DNA from: Epithemia pelagica
Lineage: Eukaryota; Bacillariophyta; Bacillariophyceae; Surirellales; Surirellaceae
Direction: 5' to 3'
Assembly (NCBI GenBank): GCA_946965045.2
Contig: OX337229.1
Span: forward strand, 4,712,001-4,776,000
Length of the DNA stretch: 64,000 nucleotides
Part shown: piece by piece, positions 57,847-64,000 of the stretch
How positions within the stretch are numbered: position 1 is the first letter of the stretch
How the letters are laid out: each line of letters opens with the position of its first letter
Program-made: the position numbers and the translations under genes
The notes under the pieces: model-generated
Told to the model about the DNA's origin: nothing
Seen by the model: only the letters and a program-made list of their open reading frames with translations
Database searches by the model: none

Positions 57847-59238
57847 TTAGGAAAGATCGATCGATGCTCTCTGAAACTTTGTCTTGAGATGGCAGACGTA
57901 AAGGGAAAGTCCAACACAGGCGGCTCCAAAGAACGCGACCAAGACAAGGCCTATCGCCTTGTTGCTCAAATGTCCAGGAGCAGATCGGCGTGTTGTGATA
58001 ATTGTTCCATCGTCCCTGCTCACCTTGAGGCCTTCCATGTAGTTGCAAGCAACATTGTTCTTTTGCTTGTACATGTTGAAATAGGCGGACGGCAAGTTGG
58101 CTTCGCACTTTCCTGAGTAAAGGTAGGCAGTTTCACAAAATTCTTGAATTTGGTTCATCTCTTCTTGGGCATATTGGTTGTTGTTTTGGCCATTGTAGTT
58201 GTTTTGGCCATTATTGTTTTGACCGTTGTTGTTACCATTCTGGTTGTCGCCATTGTCGTTGTAGTATTCGGGTTGTTTGCACGAGAAGCAGTCATATTCA
58301 ATCATACTGCGGTCCGAAAAGGGAAGGTAACTATTCGTAGCCTCCAAGTAGGCACGTTTGCCACCGGTTTCGTCGGCCGGAATGGAGCAGGCATCGTCTT
58401 TGAACATTCCCATGAGAATGGCTCCACCTTGGTTCGCACAGTAGGGTCCAATGTAGTAGTTTCCGTCGCCATTGTTGTTTTGCCCTTCGCCATTGTTGTA
58501 GTTGTTGTAGGCATTCGCATATTCATCCTCGACAATGGCAATCTCGGTCGCGGTACATTCCATGTAGTCTTGAACGTCGAAATTATAGTCATAGGCATTG
58601 TAGCCGTCTTGATTGGCTTGGTTTTGGTCCGCGGCGGCATAGTCATACCATTCCTGAAAGGCCATTTTGGCCTCGACGTAGGCTTCCAAGTAGGAGTTGA
58701 GGTCGATAATGTAGTCTCCGTGGTTGCCGTTGCAGCCATTGGCCGAGTTGGCGTTGCAGGTATCCGAGGGACAAAGACGGAAGCGGACAACTTGTCTTGT
58801 CATGAGGCGGACATCTTCGGCATCCATCGCCTCCTGGTTCCACTTGAAGATGTCGTAGCAGCCTTGGAACTTGATCGAGTATTGGGACAACCAGGACGAT
58901 CCGAGCATCATGTAGTTGGAGAACCATTGCCATTCGGCCGCTTGGTTTTGGTTGTCACCACCACCATTGTAGTTTCCGCCGTTGTAGTTGTTTCCGCCGT
59001 TGTTTCCGCCGTTGTTCCCGTTGTTGCCATTGTAGTAGTTGTTTCCATAGTAAACACCGTTACCGTTGTTTTCAAAGTAGTTGACGTAACCGTCGTAATT
59101 GTTGTTGTTACCCTGGGCATCATTCGCCCGACGAGCTTTGCTGAGCAATCGTTTGCCGAGTTCGGACCCAGCTCTAATGTCCGCCGACACCATCGTGGCT
59201 ACCGTAGCGAGGAGAGCGCATCGAACCATATTCATCAT
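57847..59238 (-). CDS. secreted Asn-rich Cys-patterned membrane-anchored protein, paralogue A
   Basis: 463 residues from the ATG pair at 59238. Signal peptide (MMNMVRCALLATVATMVSA), then a Gly/Asn/Tyr repeat region (YYNGNNGNNGGNNGGNNYNG, ~60-95). A Cys-patterned ectodomain follows: YSIKFQGC, RFRLCPSDTCNA, GDYIIDLNSYLEAYVEA, YIGPYCANQGGAILMGMF, CETAYLYSGKCE. A second Asn/Gln-rich linker precedes the last block (NMYKQKNNVACNYMEGL). One C-terminal transmembrane helix (IGLVLVAFFGAACVGLSLYVC) is followed by a short basic tail. Topology is type I. The same domain order, Cys spacing and C-terminal anchor occur in the gene at 60552, so the two are paralogues. A splice acceptor (TTCTTCTAG) ends one base before the ATG, so the 5' UTR is spliced. 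Function unknown. Confidence 0.8.
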   Translation of the reverse strand: MMNMVRCALLATVATMVSADIRAGSELGKRLLSKARRANDAQGNNNNYDGYVNYFENNGNGVYYGNNYYNGNNGNNGGNNGGNNYNGGNYNGGGDNQNQAAEWQWFSNYMMLGSSWLSQYSIKFQGCYDIFKWNQEAMDAEDVRLMTRQVVRFRLCPSDTCNANSANGCNGNHGDYIIDLNSYLEAYVEAKMAFQEWYDYAAADQNQANQDGYNAYDYNFDVQDYMECTATEIAIVEDEYANAYNNYNNGEGQNNNGDGNYYIGPYCANQGGAILMGMFKDDACSIPADETGGKRAYLEATNSYLPFSDRSMIEYDCFSCKQPEYYNDNGDNQNGNNNGQNNNGQNNYNGQNNNQYAQEEMNQIQEFCETAYLYSGKCEANLPSAYFNMYKQKNNVACNYMEGLKVSRDDGTIITTRRSAPGHLSNKAIGLVLVAFFGAACVGLSLYVCHLKTKFQRASIDLS

Positions 59239-60551
59239 CCTAGAAGAAGGGTGAAGCAAACGAAAAGAATCATGTTAGGAGGCAGGCCACTCATCGTATC
59301 TTTGCACCGTCCAACAATCATGGGGGATGATCCCTTCCGAATGACGCCCCCGAATCGATCTCATCATCCAATGTCCATCTTCGAGATGCGCATCCATATT
59401 CCATATTCTCACGAGAGTCTCAGTTTCACAGAATTGCCATCCTCTTCTTACCTGTTTCTCTTCGATATGGAGCACCGAGCAGCTCGAAATGAAAAATTTG
59501 GCTTTGAGTGTTTGTGTGAGAGACTGTCGTTCGCTCACACAAAAGATGGGTGAGGAGTCCGCGAAATTTTCGCTTCTTCGCTGCTGTTGGCTCAAACGAA
59601 TGAAATGGGGGGCTTCCTACACCACCATAAGAAACGTGAAGGGATTCGTACAGTAGGGCAATGGCATCGCTTGATGTAGTTGCGACTCGGATTTGGTCGC
59701 CAAGTACCTAAGTATTCCAGCGCTCGATCGCTGATCTTCGGCGACCGTTTGAAAACCATCCGATCTGTTCCAAGTATCTTTCGATTTCCTAGAGATCCCA
59801 AGCACGACAGGCTAGCGGCATTTAGGCATCGCGCATGCGTTGGCAAATTTTCCGAGTTATCAAACGAGTTGGACTGCGCTTAAACACATTTCAACGCTCG
59901 TCCAATGCTTCAGAAAAGAAATGAGTCCGCCACGTCGGATCGGCTATAAAATAACGCATTAGCGAGCGCGCGTGCCAAGTAGAGCGCATCCGTTGATTTC
60001 TTCGCTGGTTGTCTCTTGACCAAGCCTCTCCTCCTCGTTGTCTCACAGTTTTGCTTCTCTCGTCAAGGCCATAACAGATAACAGTCGTCTCTTTCAATTT
60101 ACTTGTCAACTCAGGTGTGTGTGTCTCTCTCTGTTTATCTTTCATGATGAAGCTTCACTTCATGTTTTGTTGAGCATACGATTGAGTCTCCGATATCTGG
60201 TGTACGCCATGGGCCGGTCATGCTCCTCGACTGAGTCGATAACCCACATGCGAACCACGGAGTTGGTGGAAAGCATGTGTGGTAGGCAATGACAAGCATT
60301 CTTCTGCATAAGTGGAGTGATCTTGTCTCCGCCAATGGTGCACAGGACCATGTTTAGGACACGAGGCTTTCATGTATCGTCGGAGATTCGTTTCTTAAGT
60401 CAGCTTGGTTGAGAAGGTCAACGATCCATGGCCCAGAGTGCGAGAAGGATTGTGACCGTTGCGTGCTCCTATCCGTTGGAAAAGGAAAACTCCACCTCGT
60501 GCTCCTAGAACTCTTATCTGACACTGTTTTCTTCCTTCTCTTCAGATCACC
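59239..60551. promoter_or_regulatory. shared upstream region of the secreted paralogue pair
   Basis: 1.3 kb between two divergent starts. A clear TATA box (GGCTATAAAATAACG, TATAAA at 59945-59950) precedes the plus-strand gene by about 600 bp. A donor CTCAG/GTGTGTGTG at 60115 and acceptor TTCCTTCTCTTCAG ending 60545 define a probable 431-bp 5' UTR intron. On the other side an acceptor CTTCTAG ends at 59240, directly before the paralogue A start. Frames within this region are not supported as genes. Confidence 0.5.
59945..59950 (+). promoter_or_regulatory. TATA box of paralogue B
   Basis: TATAAA within GGCTATAAAATAACGC, the best TATA match noticed in the window. With initiation about 30 bp downstream it would give a ~140-nt first 5' UTR exon ending at the donor at 60114/60115. 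Confidence 0.45.
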
Positions 60552-61793
60552 ATGAAGTTTACAATTGCTGCCCTCCTTGCTGTTGCCGTTTCGGCCAGCC
60601 AACCTCAATCCAAAAACACCCCCAAGGCCAAGTACATGAACAACATGCTTCGCAATTCCAAGGTTGTCCGTGACCTTCAAGAGGACTACCCAGTGGACAT
60701 TTCTTCCTACTCTGTTAAGTTCCAGCAGTGCCAATTTGTCAAGGGATTTGATGATGAGCTCGCTGAACAAGAAGAGTCCTCCACTGTTTTGGGAACCACT
60801 CGCTTCGCCTTGTTCCGTCTCTGCCCCAACAGCTGTGCCGATGAATGCGCCTACAACTACGGTGAATACATTCTCGACTTGGAAACCTACCTTGAATCGA
60901 CCGTTCAATACTTCCAAGAGTCCGAACAAGAACGATGCAATACTTGCTACGAATACTGCCAAAACGATGGCAATGATCAAGGAAACAACAACGGCGGCCG
61001 ACGTTTGAACGACGCGAATGCCTTCAACGCTAACTACGACTGTACCTGCCTTGATGACTGTGAAAAGATGGAGAACATGGAAGAGAACGGTTACGTGGAT
61101 GCCACGGATTTCATGAACTGTGAACTGATTTACGCATCCGAGGACAATGGTGACGGCGATGTTGTCGAATACTACGCCGCCCCAGTCTGTACTTCCCAAG
61201 GAAGCAAGATCAAGATTGGTGTCTTCTCTGATCAGAACTGCCAAGTATACGAACCCGATCTTGAAGTTGAGGACTACTTTGAAGCCGATGATAACGGTGA
61301 TACCCCCCAACTTTCTCATGCTCTCCTCAAAATGACCTACCAAAACACTTGCATCTCCTGTCTCGAAGTTGACGAAAACGACGAGAACAACAACAACCAA
61401 AACGGCAACAATGATGCCCAGGATGCCGACAATGTTCTTGACATTTGTGAGAACTTGTACAACTTTGCTGGAAAGTGCGAATACTCACACGGATTCACAA
61501 ACGGATACTACAGCATGTACGGATACGAGAACCAAGCCTCTCAAGAAGATGTTGTGTGCGACTTTATCCAATCATTGAAGTCTGGTACTTACGACGAGAC
61601 AGGTGAAATCAACCTTTCGGGTGCCTCTTTCTCCATTGGCGGTGGAGCCAGCACAACTGGTGGACAGAAGTTTGCTCTTACCTTCTTTGTCCTTGGAACT
61701 GTTGGACTTGCCGTCTACGCTGCCATGCTTCACTCCAAGCTTACCAAGGGAGGTGCCACTGGCATGGAAGCCGGATCTGGTGCCTTGGCATAA
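60552..61793 (+). CDS. secreted Asn-rich Cys-patterned membrane-anchored protein, paralogue B
   Basis: 413 residues. Signal peptide MKFTIAALLAVAVSA, then YSVKFQQCQFV, RFALFRLCPNSCAD, GEYILDLETYLESTV, a Cys-rich insert (CNTCYEYCQNDG... CTCLDDCEKM) absent from paralogue A, YYAAPVCTSQGSKIKIGVFSDQNC, NTCISCLEVDENDENNNNQNG, ICENLYNFAGKCEYSHG and SMYGYENQ...VVCDFIQSLKSG. One C-terminal helix (FALTFFVLGTVGLAVYAAML) and a short tail follow. The Asn-rich tracts are shorter than in paralogue A. Codon use is strongly biased to C-ending codons, as expected for high expression. The ATG lies six bases after a strong splice acceptor (CTCTTCAG), so the leader is probably spliced. No known family or function; a cell-surface or endomembrane role is inferred from topology. 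Confidence 0.85.
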   Translation: MKFTIAALLAVAVSASQPQSKNTPKAKYMNNMLRNSKVVRDLQEDYPVDISSYSVKFQQCQFVKGFDDELAEQEESSTVLGTTRFALFRLCPNSCADECAYNYGEYILDLETYLESTVQYFQESEQERCNTCYEYCQNDGNDQGNNNGGRRLNDANAFNANYDCTCLDDCEKMENMEENGYVDATDFMNCELIYASEDNGDGDVVEYYAAPVCTSQGSKIKIGVFSDQNCQVYEPDLEVEDYFEADDNGDTPQLSHALLKMTYQNTCISCLEVDENDENNNNQNGNNDAQDADNVLDICENLYNFAGKCEYSHGFTNGYYSMYGYENQASQEDVVCDFIQSLKSGTYDETGEINLSGASFSIGGGASTTGGQKFALTFFVLGTVGLAVYAAMLHSKLTKGGATGMEAGSGALA

Positions 61794-61998
61794 AAAGAAT
61801 CCTTGGATCATCAATCTGGATATTCCATTGTGTTGACTTAACGTTTGTTTCATTCCCCTAGCAATAAAAACTTACAAACAACTGCACCAATCGTCTGGTT
61901 GAGGAAAAACTTTATATAAGATTATTGTTTCAAATTAGTGACCTTTTTGACTGTGTAGTGTGTTTGACGCATGTGCTCGGATGGCGGAGAATCTCAAC

Positions 61999-64000
61999 CT
62001 AGAGTTCCGCTGTCTTTACGGCCTTGGTTCCTTCTGTTCCTGGCAGTTTGTGCGTTTCCAGGGTGACGGACTGTCCGAGGAACGCATGAGGCGGCCGCAT
62101 GTTGATGGTGGCCATCATCATCTCGTCCTTTGTCGTCGTCCCAGTTTGCCAGAATTCACGGCCCATGCCAGGAATGGGATTCACCACGGTGGTCGGGGAC
62201 GCCGAATCATCACGCATCGTGGTATCCTCCTTCGTTCCTTTCTTCACATTGTCCGCCCGCGAATCGTCGTACTCCTTCATGCTGATCAAGGAAAAGCTTC
62301 GATCTGGACCACCAGCACCAGCACCAGAAAAGGTTGATGAGTGCGGTAAGAGGTGACTGGGCAGCAGGGTTGCCACTTGAAGTTGTTGTTGTTGTTGTTG
62401 TCGTGGCGGTGGTGGAAGCAACGGCCCTTCGTGTAGCATGGGCCTGTTGGTTGTGGATGAGGACAAATACAAGTCTGCCGACGACGAGGACAATAACCCG
62501 CTTCCCCAGGCTGATAAATTGGGAGGGAGGGATGCCAAGATTTCATCCAAGGGATCTGCTGGTCCATGGACAATGTGGCTGTCACCAAATGCAGATTCTC
62601 GTTGGTGATGTTTTGGGTGGTGCGACTCGACATGGTTTGTCTGGGCCATTTTCATCACTTTGACCTTCTTGTTGACAGCTGAATCACTGGAGGGCTTGTT
62701 CTGGGGGAAAAGAGGATCAACACCATGGTCGGTCGCCACTGTCTGTTGATGGTGGAGGATCTTGGCTGGAGTTGCGTTGAATCTGCTGTGCCCAATGGAT
62801 TCCTTCGGTGGTGCCAGGCCAACCTCCTCCTCGTGAGTTGAGTCAATCTCCGACACCACACGAGGCTGTTTGAAACCAAACGGAACACGATATGGATGGA
62901 AGTGATACTGATGCTTTGTAGCTTTGGATTTCTTCTTGTTGCCGGATGTTGCCTCCTGGGGTGATGCCACCGTTCCAGTGAATGCCGCCCGCCCGGCCGC
63001 CACACCTGCTGCAACTGCAATTCGTTTCTTATTCGGAGTTGCATTGTGCTTGCGTTTTTTCTTCTTCTTAATGGGCGATATTGGCACAGGCACCAGAAGC
63101 GGCGATTCCTTCTTGGGGATTTGGTTCCGGCATTGGCGACGTGGTTGAACACGTGTACCCCTTGTCTTTTGCAGCGACAGAAGCAACTCTGCAGCGAGAC
63201 CTGGTTGTTCTGGTTTGAGATCTTGAGGATTCATGGTGGACACGGCGTTGTCCACGGCAATCGCTTCGTGCTTGCCTTTTTCAACGTCGCATCTGTCGTT
63301 GTGTGGAGGAACACACGCACCATGCTTGTTGACTGTCATTGTGGGTACGTCGAGTCCCCTTTCTTCAGGTGTACTCTTCTTATTAGTCTCCTTAGATCCT
63401 TGCGTTTTGTATCCTTGTGGTTTCTTTTGACTCTTTTTGTATGATTCATATCCTAGAGGTCGAATGGCTTTGCGTTCGCGAAGTGCTTGACACGTCTTTT
63501 CAATGGCCCTTGCATTCGGGACGGTCCTGTAGAGCGTTGGAGATTCCGATCCAAGAGTCTTTGGTTCATCCTCCTGCGACTTGTCGTCCATCGTTTTTGT
63601 GCCATTGTTGCCGTCTTGATTGGATGGAAGATTCTCGGCAGGAACGACTTCCAGGACACGGCCGGGTGGATCGAGGGCAGAAATCTGATGCAAAATGGAT
63701 TTGGCAATGCTCATCTTGTGCTCATTTTTCGATCTAGCATAAATCTTTCGATGATCCCACACAATGCGACGAAAATTCATATTGCCTATGAAAAAGAGAA
63801 AGAAAAACAACAAGTGGTAAGGACGAGCGCTCAAGTTGCAGTTGTTTCAGTGTAACATTAGGGAGTGTTGATTCCAACGGTATGTGGACACAACCACAAG
63901 AATGAAAAAAGACTCATTGCATCAAGAAAGCGCATCAAGAGTGTATAGGTAAACCGAAACGTTAGCATATGATTCTCACGTACCATCCAACATTGTGACG
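61999..64000 (-). CDS. DUF6824-like nuclear-type protein (partial; first exon leaves the window)
   Basis: The last exon is 63785-61999 after an acceptor (CTTTTTCATAG). The upstream exon ends at 63984 with donor GTACGTGAG (198-bp intron) and reads ...VTMLDG, joining to GNMNFRRIVWDHRKIYARSK. The block NFRRIVWDHRKIYARSKNEHKMSIAKSIL...LDPPGRVLE matches the second half of the diatom DUF6824 domain (HxGNxxFRxxVxxxxxxYxxxxxxxKxxIAxxIVxxI...GRFL). The visible ~590-residue remainder is disordered and basic (KKKKKRKHN, GNKKKSKATKHQ; nuclear localisation likely), with Gln, Pro and Ser-rich stretches near the end. DUF6824 proteins are expanded in diatoms and are of unknown function. The open frame running upstream (MSARPYHLLFFFLFF) is intron sequence. 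Confidence 0.65.

Noticed and set aside
58144-59553. 469-codon plus-strand frame rich in Val and Ile
   Set aside because: It is the antisense of the Asn-rich secreted protein: AAC/AAT codons read as GTT/ATT give long Val/Ile runs. The minus strand has signal peptide, Cys pattern and a paralogue.
63786-63983. N-terminal hydrophobic segment MSARPYHLLFFFLFFIG of the right-edge protein
   Set aside because: It is the pyrimidine-rich 3' end of an intron; the acceptor CATAG and a good donor at 63983 explain it, and the joined product fits DUF6824.

Overview
The window is nuclear DNA from a eukaryote, most likely a raphid pennate diatom. The evidence is: spliceosomal GT-AG introns of about 47-200 bp that can be placed by protein continuity; plastid precursors with a signal peptide followed by an AFAP-like cleavage motif; a DUF6824-type protein; Ty1/copia polyproteins of the diatom type (protease DNQS, RT box HIDD); and a pair of secreted Asn-rich proteins of a kind I know only from diatoms. 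I cannot name the species. No CRISPR arrays, operons, tRNA or rRNA genes were seen.

Layout. 0-3.7 kb: left part of a copia-like gag gene running off the edge, with its leader and a possible LTR. 3.7-12.7 kb: host genes for a METTL6-type tRNA methyltransferase, an MsrB-like reductase, a TspO protein (the last two apparently plastid-targeted and divergent), a Rab5-like GTPase, ALG12, a mitochondrial membrane protein and a DUF89/ARMT1 phosphatase. 12.9-18.0 kb: a mobile-DNA island with an A+C-rich defective non-LTR element that has lost its reverse transcriptase, then a 590-bp element with ~58-bp terminal inverted repeats. 18.2-28.7 kb: a fucosyltransferase-like type II membrane protein, Pol I subunit RPA49, a four-repeat MYB protein, proteasome ATPase RPT6 and ribosome-biogenesis factor KRI1.

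28.75-34.93 kb: a complete, apparently very young Ty1/copia element (two 223-bp LTRs that look identical, 5-bp target duplication CTGTC). It sits in the short divergent promoter between KRI1 and a YbjN-domain gene. Its primer-binding site is a 14-nt perfect complement of its own LTR, which suggests self-primed reverse transcription instead of tRNA priming. This is the most interesting observation in the window.

35-57.4 kb: compact housekeeping and membrane genes: YbjN protein, a four-helix membrane protein, TauE/SafE exporter, IMP 5'-nucleotidase ISN1, CDP-alcohol phosphotransferase (last step of PE/PC synthesis), a SAM-carrier-like SLC25 protein with an N-terminal signal peptide, a Kir-type K+ channel with a C-terminal zinc-finger-like segment, an SMS/PAP2-like lipid enzyme, a TPR protein, an HPAT-like glycosyltransferase, mismatch-repair MSH2 and an NAD kinase. 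57.8-61.8 kb: a head-to-head pair of paralogous secreted, Cys-patterned, Asn-rich, C-terminally anchored proteins. 62-64 kb: a DUF6824-like protein whose first exon leaves the window.

Many genes have one to three short introns, and I give exon coordinates where the splice sites and the protein agree. Two introns (in the MsrB and NADK genes) are multiples of three and contain no stop, so unspliced mRNA would still encode a full-length protein.
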